61,239 nucleotides of DNA from Berkiella_A sp050252335 (GTDB lineage: Bacteria; Pseudomonadota; Gammaproteobacteria; Berkiellales; Berkiellaceae): positions 1-61,239 of the forward strand of contig JBFWLB010000009.1 in the NCBI GenBank assembly GCA_050252335.1. The letters are read 5' to 3'. A program made the translations under genes and the position numbers. Every line of letters begins with the position of its first letter. The first letter of the stretch is position 1. Below, in pieces: positions 1-8,336 of this stretch. The notes below the pieces were generated by a model, which saw nothing but the letters and a program-made list of their open reading frames with translations, had not been told where the DNA came from and ran no database searches.

Positions 1-419
1 TGTGTGTTTGGTGTTAATGCATTCTTAAAGGTGGTTGCATCTGAACAGTCGACTTGGCTAAAAGTGATCCCTTTTTCTGCAAATACTTTTGCAAATAATC
101 GTACTGTACCCCCATATACATCATCCCCAATCACCACATGTGAATTGTGTGCCAAGCTTTGTAAAAGCGTTGCTAAGGCAGCGCATCCCGATGAGAAGCA
201 TAAACCGTGTGTGCCCCCCTCTAAAGAAGCAAGCGCTGTTTCTAGATAGCTACGATTAGGATTACTTGAGCGACTATATTCAAAGTCACCGATTGGTTTA
301 GCAGGTTCGCGTTGTTTATAGGTGGTGCTCAGATAAATCGGTGGCATCACGGCTCCAGTTGCATCTCCTGAAAACCCTGCATGGATTGCTCTTGTGTTAA
401 ATTTATATTTTTTATCCAT
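1..419 (-). CDS. Cystathionine gamma-lyase/gamma-synthase, N-terminal part (cut by window edge)
   Basis: PLP-dependent Cys/Met metabolism enzyme acting on cystathionine or O-acyl-homoserine. Reading the minus strand from the ATG at 419-417 gives about 139 codons with no stop before the window edge. The start MDKKYKFNTRAIHAG, followed by PPIYLSTTY, the SRSSNPNR segment and the SSGCAALA loop, is typical of the N-terminal third of this family. The PLP lysine would lie beyond the window. The start overlaps the last 8 bases of the upstream cystathionine beta-synthase gene, so the two are translationally linked. That pairing favours the gamma-lyase (reverse transsulfuration) assignment, but gamma-synthase cannot be excluded from this fragment. 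Confidence 0.9.
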   Translation of the reverse strand, partial: MDKKYKFNTRAIHAGFSGDATGAVMPPIYLSTTYKQREPAKPIGDFEYSRSSNPNRSYLETALASLEGGTHGLCFSSGCAALATLLQSLAHNSHVVIGDDVYGGTVRLFAKVFAEKGITFSQVDCSDATTFKNALTPNT

Positions 420-1785
420 TCATTTTTCTCATCATATATTCAATCATATCTATTTTTGAAATAATGCCCACGAGTTTTTCTTTATCGATCACAATGGCAA
501 CTTGCTCTTGATCAAAAATTTTATTGAGATTCATGAGAGAGCTATTGGGAGAAACAACACCTTTTAAAGGTTGTGCTACTTCGTGTGCGAGAGACTCGTA
601 ACGAATATCGCCAGCTTGTAATTTATGAAGAATGTCAATTTCATGCACAATGGCCATGGGTTTGTTATTTTCGTCAACAATGGGCATTTGTGAAATACCA
701 TTATTTTTGAGCTTAGCAATTAAGTCTTTGACCGTTTCATTGACTCTTGCAGTGAGTAAAGCTTGGTTTTGTGTTTGCATGAGATCATAGACGGAGCCGA
801 GTTCATTGCCTGTATTTGAAAAGCCATGATCTTTCATCCATGCGTCATTTAAGAATTTAGAGATATAACGGCTACCAGAATCTGTTAATACCGTAATGAC
901 GGTTTTGCCAGGCCCCAGTCTTTTGGCAACTTGTAGTGCGCCAAATACAATGGCGCCTGAAGAGCCACCGCAGAACAAACCTTCTTCACGAATCAAACGT
1001 CGTGCCGTTACAAAGGCTTCTTTATCATTGGTTTGGATCATTTCATCAACAACAGAAAAATCTAAGGCCTCACATAAGATATCTTCGCCAATACCTTCTA
1101 CTTTATAGATCTGAGGTTCAACTAATTTTTTTGTGTAGAAGTAATCGTAATGTATTGAGCCAATGGGATCGACGCCTATGATTTTAATATCTTTATTTTT
1201 TTCTTTGAGATAGCGACCAACGCCAGAAATAGTACCACCTGTTCCGGTGCCAGCAACAAAGGCATCAAATTTTCCATTGGTTTGTTGCCATAATTCTTTT
1301 CCGGTTGAATGGTAATGTGCATCAATGTTTTCTTTGCAGTGATATTGGTTAACGTAGAATGCATTGGGTAATTCTTGTGCAATTCTTTTCGCTGTGTTGA
1401 CGTAATGATCGGGCGAGTCACCAGCAACATCTGTGGGGGTTACTACGACTTCTGCACCAAATGATTTGATCATGTTGATTTTTTCCAGACTCATTTTGTC
1501 TGGCATAGTAAAAATGCATCGATAACCTTTCACGGCAGCAACCATTGCCAGCGCAAGACCGGTATTACCAGAGGTATTTTCAACAATGATGCCACCTGGT
1601 TTAAGTTTGCCAGCTTTTTCCGCTTGCTCAATAATGTAATGAGCAATTCTATCTTTAATCGAACCGCTTGGATTTAGAAATTCGCACTTTACGAGAATCG
1701 TTGCGCTCTTACTATCAACGACTTTGTTTAATTTTACGAGTGGGGTGGAACCAATACATTCCAGGATGTTGCTTTTATATTCCAT
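412..1785 (-). CDS. Cystathionine beta-synthase with C-terminal CBS-domain pair
   Basis: Condenses serine (or O-acetylserine) with homocysteine to give cystathionine, in the cytoplasm. The 457-residue protein has a fold-type II PLP core: PSGSIKDR around residue 42 carries the PLP lysine, SGNTGLA is the substrate loop and GTGTGGTISG the phosphate-binding loop. Residues from about 335 to the end form two CBS (Bateman) repeats, an adenosyl-ligand regulatory module. There is no N-terminal haem domain as in animal CBS. It lies directly upstream of, and overlaps by 8 bases, a cystathionine gamma-lyase/synthase gene, which supports a homocysteine-to-cysteine role. A cysteine synthase with a CBS tail is the main alternative. 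Confidence 0.9.
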   Translation of the reverse strand: MEYKSNILECIGSTPLVKLNKVVDSKSATILVKCEFLNPSGSIKDRIAHYIIEQAEKAGKLKPGGIIVENTSGNTGLALAMVAAVKGYRCIFTMPDKMSLEKINMIKSFGAEVVVTPTDVAGDSPDHYVNTAKRIAQELPNAFYVNQYHCKENIDAHYHSTGKELWQQTNGKFDAFVAGTGTGGTISGVGRYLKEKNKDIKIIGVDPIGSIHYDYFYTKKLVEPQIYKVEGIGEDILCEALDFSVVDEMIQTNDKEAFVTARRLIREEGLFCGGSSGAIVFGALQVAKRLGPGKTVITVLTDSGSRYISKFLNDAWMKDHGFSNTGNELGSVYDLMQTQNQALLTARVNETVKDLIAKLKNNGISQMPIVDENNKPMAIVHEIDILHKLQAGDIRYESLAHEVAQPLKGVVSPNSSLMNLNKIFDQEQVAIVIDKEKLVGIISKIDMIEYMMRKMNG

Positions 1786-1891
1786 TATATTGCTCTGCTT
1801 GAATGTGCGTGGGTTTTATATATACCAAGATCTGAGGCAAATTCATAGGCTCAGGGCAGTGCACAATGAATTTGCTAAATTGTTGGCTAAC

Positions 1892-3322
1892 TTATTTTGT
1901 GGGTGTAAGGCTAAATTTGGGAATTGTTTTTTTCTGTGAAAGGCGAAGCGGAGATAATGGCAGAGGCTTAGGTCTTTCTTTTTCTGCCGTGAAGAGTGGA
2001 GTGAATAATTGGGGTAAAGAAGATGATAAGCTGAAATCATCAGTATTTTCTTTTTGAGGTGTTGTATTTGCTTTTGCTTGTAGTACTTTATTAAGTGCAT
2101 TGCTGGTAGAGTGCAGTGGTGTGTTAAAGCGAGTGGGTGAGGAGAAGAGCGCTCTGTCGTCAGGTCGATAGAGGCGTTGTTTAGGTGCCCTTGAGGGTGA
2201 TAGTAAGCCTTGTGGAGAAAGTAGCACGGTTTGTGCTGCAAGTGGTGTTGTGGTTTGAAAAGTATCCAATAATATTTTTTCAACAATTTTAATTTCTGAT
2301 AAGCAAATTGCATTGAGCGTTAATGCATCAAAGCTAAATTTTACGCGGCGCTTATAATTCGTACCTGCACCATCTTTGATTTCAACCGACAAGCTCTCTA
2401 AAAGTCTTATTTTTTCGTAGCCATTTACCCACTTTGGATAGAAGCTCAAATAGAGGGTATCAGGATGCCCTTTGCTGCGTAGAATTTTTTTAATGACAGG
2501 ATTGAGCAATTCCATTTCAGCGTTACAAAATTTCGTTGCTAAGCCTAAGTTGTTAAGAAATTGAGCTTTATTACCTTTCATGGAGTGAGAGACAAAATGT
2601 GTCCAATGCACAGAACGAGGTTCAACAACGATGCCCGCTGCTTTTAATGCTTTTCGCGCTGAGATTTGCATAATTTCATCTTGTGTGGGCGAGCGCACAG
2701 GATCGCCATCACGTTTCGCCTTTGCCTTTTCTTTTGCTGCTTGGCGAATATCATTTAAGGTAATGGGCGTATCTATGGTTGCTTCTAGGGAGCCTTGAGG
2801 AATATCGAGTTCTTCTAGCGCAACGTCTGGAAAGAGAGGAACCGCTAATCGCTCTGTCTTTACTTTCTCTTTGGGCAAATAGATGGAAACTTCTTGGTTT
2901 TGGATTTGAATAATACGTGAGGCAATGAGCTTTGTTTTACCTTGTGGGGTTACTAAAAACCGACTTGTAATACAGTCTGGGGTAGAAGCTTGATAATCAG
3001 GCGATTTTAATATTTGTGTTTTAGTATCCGGTGTAAACGTCACTTGAGTGCCTCTTACAGCGGCTTTTTTTGCATCAGGTGTGCTCGCGCCCATGAGCTG
3101 AATAGTGCCTCGCGCCGATGGCTCAAAGTCTTTATTTACTCTGCGTCTATTTTGACGTGGATGATATGCCGCCTCAGCTTTTCTGGCTGCTTTGCTCTTC
3201 TTTCGCCTTTTTCTGCGTTTCTTAGTCGTTTTTTCTTGAACTTGTTTGGTCGTTTGTTCATTCTCAGATCTGAGAAATTCATCGTCAGAGGTATCATGAG
3301 AGGTATCAGTAAAGTTCAACAT
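1892..3322 (-). CDS. Orphan basic protein with NLS-like cluster and possible His-Me-type nuclease core; candidate effector
   Basis: I do not recognise a family over the full 476 residues. Residues 31-48 are almost all Lys/Arg (KKRRKRRKKSK) with a second basic patch RRR at 59-61, like a bipartite eukaryotic nuclear localisation signal. About fifteen Ser-Pro or Thr-Pro pairs are spread along the chain, mostly in the N-terminal and C-terminal thirds. The only folded-looking part is about 215-355. It contains HWTHFVSHSMKG (239-250), NNLGLAT (257-263) and a further Asn at 267, a spacing reminiscent of beta-beta-alpha-metal (HNH-like) nucleases. There is no signal peptide or membrane segment. It stands alone between cbs and nadE. 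Secretion, nuclear targeting and nuclease activity are all inference. Confidence 0.75.
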   Translation of the reverse strand: MLNFTDTSHDTSDDEFLRSENEQTTKQVQEKTTKKRRKRRKKSKAARKAEAAYHPRQNRRRVNKDFEPSARGTIQLMGASTPDAKKAAVRGTQVTFTPDTKTQILKSPDYQASTPDCITSRFLVTPQGKTKLIASRIIQIQNQEVSIYLPKEKVKTERLAVPLFPDVALEELDIPQGSLEATIDTPITLNDIRQAAKEKAKAKRDGDPVRSPTQDEIMQISARKALKAAGIVVEPRSVHWTHFVSHSMKGNKAQFLNNLGLATKFCNAEMELLNPVIKKILRSKGHPDTLYLSFYPKWVNGYEKIRLLESLSVEIKDGAGTNYKRRVKFSFDALTLNAICLSEIKIVEKILLDTFQTTTPLAAQTVLLSPQGLLSPSRAPKQRLYRPDDRALFSSPTRFNTPLHSTSNALNKVLQAKANTTPQKENTDDFSLSSSLPQLFTPLFTAEKERPKPLPLSPLRLSQKKTIPKFSLTPTK

Positions 3323-3396
3323 CTTTGTAGCTACAACAAAAAGAGAGGGAATAGATTAAGCCTGCATTATAGTCAAAGGGCACATCTTATACAAGA

Positions 3397-5082
3397 TTAG
3401 TTGTTTGGAGGACTAAAATTTGCTGCAATGGGGAATTGTCTGCCCATACCAAAAGCGCGGCGTTGTATGCGTATAATGGGGGGGGCTTGTTTGCGTTTGA
3501 ACTCTGCTAAATCAACCTGACGATGTACCGCTTGAATGCTTTCTTTAGAAAGTGGCGCAATTTGTGAATGATACGCTGCTTTTTGCTTAGGGGACAATAA
3601 ATCGCCCTCTAAATATAAGCGTAAAATAGGATCCAATATTTCATAAGGTAGCAAATTATCGCTGTCTTTTTGATTGGGCGCTAATTCTGCGCTAGGCTCT
3701 TTCTCAATAATCGAGTGTGGTATTAAATGATCGTGTATTTCATTAATATAATGTGATAAAGCATATACTTCTGTTTTATATAAATCTCCAATGATATTTA
3801 AACCACCCACCATATCACCATAGAGTGTTGTATAACCAACACTGAGTTCACTTTTGTTTCCTGTGGATAAGACCAAAGAGCCGTATTGATTTGAATACTG
3901 CATAAGTATTCGACCACGGATGCGGGCTTGAATATTTTGTTCTGTCAAAGGATTTAGCAAAACATTAAAGTTCTTGGAAAATTGTGTGCAGGCGAGCTTA
4001 AACTCTTCTTCAATCGAGACAATGTGTAATTTAATATTGAGTCTTTCGCACAAGGCAATGGCATCTGAAATACTGTGCTCACTTGAATAGCGGCTTGGCA
4101 TGGCTAAAGCAATTACTTTGTCAGCGCCTAATGCTAAGGTTGCAAGAGCGCAGGTTAGTGCAGAATCAATACCGCCTGATAGCCCAATCACCACACTATT
4201 GAAACCACATTTTGTGACATAATCCTTCAAACCCAGCTGCGTTTGTTCATAAAATAATGCCACGTCTGAAAGTGGTTGTTTTAAGAGACCATGTCTAGCA
4301 TGCATGAGACATTTATTTTCAAGAGAAACAATACCACAATCCTCTGCAAATGCAGCGAGAGAATCCAAGACTTGACCATCTGCTTGTAAGCAAAAACTTG
4401 CGCCATCAAACACCAGATCATCATTGCCGCCCACTTGGTTGCAAAAAATGAGTGGCGCTTTTAATATTTGAGCAACAGAAGCAAACTGTGTGATTCGTTC
4501 TTGCTGTTTGCCAATATTGCTGGGAGAAGCATTGATAGAAATGACAAGATCTAGCGCCTTTTCTTGTAAGAGCGCAATGGGATCTCGTTTACAAGCTATG
4601 TCAGTCTCTGTTTGCCAGCCATCTTCGCAGATCAAAAAGCCTAAGTTGAATCCCTTGAAATGGAAATACCCTGCTTCTTCTCCAGGAGAAAAATGTCTTG
4701 CTTCATCAAATATGTTATAAACAGGCAGTAACATTTTGTGATATTGATAGCGTATCGCACCTTGGTGAATAAAAGCCAAACTGTTATAAAAAGTTTTATT
4801 TTTCTGTCGATTGGTGTGTGGCGCGGAGTGTATTAAGCCAATGATAATGGCAATATCTATATGCTCACTTGCCATGATGAGTTTATTGACAAAATAATTT
4901 TGGGTTTCAACAAAACCAGGTCGCTCAATCAGATCTTTAGGATAATACCCGGATAGCGCTAATTCTGAAAATACAATGATGTCAGCATTTTGCACATTTT
5001 TATGTACAGCATCTATTATTTTTTGATAATTATTTTCAAAATCACCGATTTTAAAATTTAATTGGCAAACAGCTATTTTCAT
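3397..5082 (-). CDS. nadE: Glutamine-dependent NAD+ synthetase
   Basis: Catalyses the last step of NAD synthesis: amidation of nicotinate adenine dinucleotide with glutamine nitrogen. The 561 residues carry a nitrilase-type glutaminase domain (about 1-265) with the triad Glu40 (SELALSGYYP), Lys116 (YHKMLLPVYN) and Cys152 (ICEDGW). The synthetase domain follows, with the ATP pyrophosphatase P-loop SGGIDS at 302-307 and the later STGNKSE motif. Length fits bacterial glutaminase-fused NadE. The ATG overlaps the pncB stop by four bases (ATGA), making it the third gene of pncA-pncB-nadE. Confidence 0.97.
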   Translation of the reverse strand: MKIAVCQLNFKIGDFENNYQKIIDAVHKNVQNADIIVFSELALSGYYPKDLIERPGFVETQNYFVNKLIMASEHIDIAIIIGLIHSAPHTNRQKNKTFYNSLAFIHQGAIRYQYHKMLLPVYNIFDEARHFSPGEEAGYFHFKGFNLGFLICEDGWQTETDIACKRDPIALLQEKALDLVISINASPSNIGKQQERITQFASVAQILKAPLIFCNQVGGNDDLVFDGASFCLQADGQVLDSLAAFAEDCGIVSLENKCLMHARHGLLKQPLSDVALFYEQTQLGLKDYVTKCGFNSVVIGLSGGIDSALTCALATLALGADKVIALAMPSRYSSEHSISDAIALCERLNIKLHIVSIEEEFKLACTQFSKNFNVLLNPLTEQNIQARIRGRILMQYSNQYGSLVLSTGNKSELSVGYTTLYGDMVGGLNIIGDLYKTEVYALSHYINEIHDHLIPHSIIEKEPSAELAPNQKDSDNLLPYEILDPILRLYLEGDLLSPKQKAAYHSQIAPLSKESIQAVHRQVDLAEFKRKQAPPIIRIQRRAFGMGRQFPIAANFSPPNN

Positions 5083-6254
5083 ACGAGGCTCTTGAGCTTA
5101 AGTTCTTTTTTTAAGTAGTTAAGGCGTTGTTCATTTGTAGAAACTATTTTTCCAGGTGTGTCTGGATATTTGATAACAGCCGTGCCATTCACTTCTGTCA
5201 TTTTGATCACAATATCCAAAGCAGCGAGTCCCACATCATTCATTAAATGAGTGCCAATACCAAACATCGGCTTTGCTCGCTTTTTTATATAATGATAAAT
5301 ATGAATTGCTTTAGCGATGGTTAGACTGTCACTAAAAACAAGACATTTTTCTTGTGCATCAATATGCATTTTTTGATAGTGTTTTAAGATTTTATCTGTC
5401 CATAGTAGAGGATCACCTGAATCATGGCGAAGGCCACTAAATTGTTGACTTAGATCACAATTGAATTCAGTTAAGAACTGCTCGACGCCCAGCGCGTCCG
5501 TGAGCGCTATACCCAGTGCGCCATGGTATTCTTTCTGCCAAATCGAGAGCGCAAATGCTTGGGAGTGTTTAATATCCGGAGCGAGTACTTGAAAAGCTTG
5601 TAGATATTCATGCGCCATCGTACCGATGGGGTTTAATCCCAGAGAATGTGCAAAAGCAAGATTGCTGGTGCCAGCAAGATAATGAGGCAATGCCTCTTGT
5701 AAGGTCAGCAATACTTCTCTTTGCCATTCTTTGCTAAAGCGACGTCTTGTTCCAAAATCAGAAAAAGAAAAATCATGGTCTGTTGTATGTTGCTTTATGT
5801 CTTTTATCTTCGTCTGTAGTCGTGCTTTGCCTTCACTTAAAGAATAATTGGGATAGTGTGTTTTGTAATAGCATTCGCTAATGATCGCCAATAGTGGGAC
5901 TTCAAATAAAATTGTATCTAGCCATGAACCTTCAATGTATATATTTAAACGGTCTGTTTTCTGAATACTGATTTGTTTGGGGTCAAGCTTGAGATTTTTT
6001 AAATAGTGTATGAAATCTTTAGTGAAAAAGGGAAGGCTATTGAGGTAATTGACCTCTTGGCTCGTCAGTTGTAATTCACAAAATAGTTCCAGTTGCCTTT
6101 GAATATCGGCAACGAGTGCTGTTAGATCAATATTCTTACGACAGGTAAATTCATAGCGCGCAGTAACGGATTCAAGTTGATGAAAAATACATTGCATCAT
6201 TGTAAATTTATATAAATCTGTATCTAGCAAAGAAGTAATAATAGAGCTAGACAT
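5079..6254 (-). CDS. pncB: Nicotinate phosphoribosyltransferase
   Basis: Converts nicotinate and PRPP to nicotinate mononucleotide, the committing step of the Preiss-Handler pathway. The chain from the chosen start is 391 residues. It opens with the family signature SLLDTDLYKFTMMQ and contains the SDFGTRRRFS segment and the GLRHDSGDP motif with the phosphorylated histidine. An in-frame ATG 18 bases upstream (6272) would add six residues. I prefer 6254 because the family starts close to this point, the ATG overlaps the pncA stop by one base (TAATG), and GAGA lies at ribosome-binding distance. The gene ends four bases into nadE. Confidence 0.95.
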   Translation of the reverse strand: MSSSIITSLLDTDLYKFTMMQCIFHQLESVTARYEFTCRKNIDLTALVADIQRQLELFCELQLTSQEVNYLNSLPFFTKDFIHYLKNLKLDPKQISIQKTDRLNIYIEGSWLDTILFEVPLLAIISECYYKTHYPNYSLSEGKARLQTKIKDIKQHTTDHDFSFSDFGTRRRFSKEWQREVLLTLQEALPHYLAGTSNLAFAHSLGLNPIGTMAHEYLQAFQVLAPDIKHSQAFALSIWQKEYHGALGIALTDALGVEQFLTEFNCDLSQQFSGLRHDSGDPLLWTDKILKHYQKMHIDAQEKCLVFSDSLTIAKAIHIYHYIKKRAKPMFGIGTHLMNDVGLAALDIVIKMTEVNGTAVIKYPDTPGKIVSTNEQRLNYLKKELKLKSLV

Positions 6255-6907
6255 TATTTTCTCGCGCTGCATAATTGTGTAGAAGAGGAGATGAGTATTG
6301 CGCCTTCTTGTTCCATAAGGCTAATGGCTTCTTGTGTTGTATTAGGCGCTAAGCCTCTGCAAGCACCTAAATTTAAAATGGTTTTAAATCCTGCATGCAA
6401 GAGTTGTAAAACAGTTGTTTTGACACAATAATCTGTGGCTAAGCCACCGACAATAATTGTAGTAATTTGATGTGCCCGTAAAAATTCTATGAGTCCTGTA
6501 CTCATACGTTCATGAATATCATGGTAGCAGGCACCATAAGGATGCATATCTGGCTCTACGCCTTTCCAAATAAAATAATCATAGTCTTGAGGATGAGGCA
6601 AACCTTCAATGAGTTTAAATCCTAAGCTACCAGGCACGCAATGTTGGGGCCATCGAACATCCACATTTTGATATCCTGAGATAGCAGAGAGTGTGGGTTG
6701 GTCTTGATTTGCTAACCAAACAGGGTTTGCAGGATGCGCATCTTTCGTTCCAACTCTTAATTGTGCAAAAATGCTTTGCTGATTCAGCTCATCGACAATT
6801 TCATGTCCCAAAAGAATAGGTAGCTCATTGGGGCAAATGGGCGTAAAGCTGTTTTGGGCATCCACATCTAAACTGGCAATATGGATTTTAGATTCTAATT
6901 CAAGCAT
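6254..6907 (-). CDS. pncA: Nicotinamidase
   Basis: Hydrolyses nicotinamide to nicotinate and ammonia. The 217-residue protein has the cysteine-hydrolase triad Asp16 (VDAQNSF), Lys115 (FIWKG) and Cys161 (GLATDYCVKTT), plus the metal-site motifs KDAHP (56-58) and WPQHC (87-90). It is the first gene of the minus-strand NAD salvage operon. A TTGACA -35 box lies on the minus strand at 6976-6971, and an inverted repeat at 6923-6943 lies just downstream of the promoter, where a repressor could block it. Host-derived nicotinamide is the likely substrate. Confidence 0.95.
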   Translation of the reverse strand: MLELESKIHIASLDVDAQNSFTPICPNELPILLGHEIVDELNQQSIFAQLRVGTKDAHPANPVWLANQDQPTLSAISGYQNVDVRWPQHCVPGSLGFKLIEGLPHPQDYDYFIWKGVEPDMHPYGACYHDIHERMSTGLIEFLRAHQITTIIVGGLATDYCVKTTVLQLLHAGFKTILNLGACRGLAPNTTQEAISLMEQEGAILISSSTQLCSARK

Positions 6908-6917
6908 GGTATTGCTC

Positions 6918-6946
6918 TTGACTTAGTGGCACACTGACACTAACAT
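6918..6946 (+). promoter_or_regulatory. Probable sigma70 promoter for the nadD-like gene and nrtR
   Basis: On the plus strand TTGACT (6918-6923) is separated by 17 bases from TAACAT (6941-6946). The spacer is almost entirely the inverted repeat 6923-6943, so a bound repressor would occlude this promoter too. The -10 match is weak (four of six). Confidence 0.4.
6923..6943. promoter_or_regulatory. Candidate NrtR operator (inverted repeat TTAGTG-N9-CACTAA)
   Basis: A 21-bp inverted repeat with perfect 6-bp arms lies between the divergent pncA and nadD-like genes. It overlaps the predicted start of the leftward transcript and the spacer of the rightward promoter. The NrtR-like regulator encoded at 7609-8298 is the obvious binder. 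NrtR operators are known to be palindromes of about this size near NAD genes. Binding here is inferred from position and symmetry. Confidence 0.5.
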
Positions 6947-6947
6947 A

Positions 6948-6976
6948 ATAATCTAATAATATAGGTATTTTGTCAA
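6948..6976 (-). promoter_or_regulatory. Probable sigma70 promoter for pncA-pncB-nadE
   Basis: On the minus strand a perfect TTGACA (6976-6971) is followed after 17 bases by GATTAT (6953-6948), matching four of six positions of the -10 consensus. Transcription would start near 6941, inside the inverted repeat at 6923-6943. Called from consensus matching only. Confidence 0.5.
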
Positions 6977-7040
6977 GTGTTTTGCATCTCATTTTTTTTT
7001 AATCAATTGATTTAATTAATAATAATAAGAGGGCTACGCT

Positions 7041-7619
7041 ATGAAGCGTGTTGGTGTGTTAGGTGCGAGCTTTAATCCTCCTACCTTAGGTCACAAAAAT
7101 GTGATTCTACAGTCTTTAGAGATCTTTGATCTCGTTATTCTGGTTCCGAGCTTAAAGCATCCCTTTAATAAAAAACTGGTTTCCAGCATACATCGGGTTG
7201 CTATGCTCAAAAGATGCATTGATGCTTTACCTGAAGTCTATCGTGCTAAAACAATGTTAATGAATGTTGAAGCTATGTTATTAGCAAGCAGTCAGCGGCA
7301 ATATATTTATACTTTTGATGTCTTACAGAAATTACAGCGCTATTTTGAAATTATTGGTGAGCCAGTCGCATTACGATTTATTATGGGGCCTGATAATGCA
7401 CAAAACAGCGTTTGGAAGAAATTTTATAAGCATGCAGAAATTGATAAACGCTGGCCACCTTTTGTTGTCAAAGAAAATATAAAAGTGCACAGTGAGCAGG
7501 CGCGAACCTTAATAAAAACCTTAAAACATAAACCCAATGAACTGAAAAAGGCATTGATGCCATTTTTAGAAGAGTCAATCATTCATTATATTCTTCAAAA
7601 TAATTTATATGTTGAGTAG
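7041..7619 (+). CDS. NadD-like nicotinate/nicotinamide mononucleotide adenylyltransferase
   Basis: Predicted to adenylate nicotinate mononucleotide to nicotinate adenine dinucleotide, filling the one step missing between pncB and nadE. The 192-residue protein has the nucleotidyltransferase signature GASFNPPTLGH near the N-terminus and a C-terminal HSEQART that resembles the ISSTxxR phosphate-binding motif. It is a diverged member compared with housekeeping NadD, so a second, typical nadD may exist elsewhere. Its end overlaps the start of the regulator gene, and it is divergent from pncA. Substrate preference between NaMN and NMN cannot be read from the sequence. Confidence 0.85.
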   Translation: MKRVGVLGASFNPPTLGHKNVILQSLEIFDLVILVPSLKHPFNKKLVSSIHRVAMLKRCIDALPEVYRAKTMLMNVEAMLLASSQRQYIYTFDVLQKLQRYFEIIGEPVALRFIMGPDNAQNSVWKKFYKHAEIDKRWPPFVVKENIKVHSEQARTLIKTLKHKPNELKKALMPFLEESIIHYILQNNLYVE

Positions 7620-8298
7620 TGGCTCTATGAACAACTCTAACCTAGACGTCTCCTTAGAAATTGTGCTCTTTTCGCTCATTGCTGAAAAATTACATGTTTA
7701 TGTTCAAAATTGTGTGGCGGCGCCTTATATGGGGAAATATTGTTTGCCACAAGGTGATATTTTATTTACAGAAGACAACACCATTGAAGAAGCCATTATG
7801 CGTACGGTTAAGGCATTACAATTTAAAAGCTTGTCCTATATAGAGCAAGTTAAAACCATTGGTGGTATAGCGCGTGATCCAAGAGGATGGTCTCTGGCAG
7901 TCGTGTATTATGGTTTTGTGGCCGCTGATCAAGTGATTGATAGCACAAATGTAAAATGGATAGCCATTGAAAACTTACAAGTAGATGATTTTGCTTTCGA
8001 TCATGCTTTGATTGTGCAAGAGAGTCACCAGCGACTTAAGAGCAAAGCCTTGTATACTTCTTTGCCGGCATTTTTACTACCAGAAGAATTTACCCTCACT
8101 GATTTACAAAAGGCATATGAAGCGGTGCTGGATTGTAAAATTGAAAAGAAATCCTTTCGTCGTAGAATGCTGGATGCGCATATTTTGGTGGAGACAGAAA
8201 AGGTAAGAAGAGCAAATCATAGACCTGCTCAGGTGTATCAGTTGATTGACGAAACGCCGCATATATTTAATCGTATCATAGAAGGGGCACGACATTAG
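7609..8298 (+). CDS. nrtR: NrtR-like Nudix/winged-helix transcriptional regulator of NAD metabolism
   Basis: Likely repressor of the flanking NAD genes. Residues about 12-150 form a Nudix fold, and the C-terminal part (from FTLTDLQKAYEAVL) is the winged helix typical of NrtR, with SFRRRMLD as the probable recognition region. The Nudix box is degenerate: NTIEEAIMRTVKAL replaces the catalytic REUxEExGU pattern, so it is probably a ligand sensor and not a hydrolase. The start at 7609 overlaps the preceding gene by 11 bases. An ATG at 7627 (MNNSNLDVSLE) is an alternative, and neither has a strong ribosome-binding site. ADP-ribose or another NAD derivative is the expected effector from family knowledge. 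Confidence 0.9.
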   Translation: MLSSGSMNNSNLDVSLEIVLFSLIAEKLHVYVQNCVAAPYMGKYCLPQGDILFTEDNTIEEAIMRTVKALQFKSLSYIEQVKTIGGIARDPRGWSLAVVYYGFVAADQVIDSTNVKWIAIENLQVDDFAFDHALIVQESHQRLKSKALYTSLPAFLLPEEFTLTDLQKAYEAVLDCKIEKKSFRRRMLDAHILVETEKVRRANHRPAQVYQLIDETPHIFNRIIEGARH

Positions 8299-8336
8299 AA
8301 GCGGTCTAAAAAATTCCATTTTTCGTTAGTTTTTGA

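Noticed and set aside
4..249. Plus-strand reading frame of 81 codons
   Set aside because: Antisense of the partial cystathionine gamma-lyase/synthase gene, whose minus-strand translation shows clear family motifs.
1843..2313. Minus-strand 156-codon frame rich in His, Leu and Lys
   Set aside because: Shadow frame inside the 476-residue orphan gene; no start context and biased composition.
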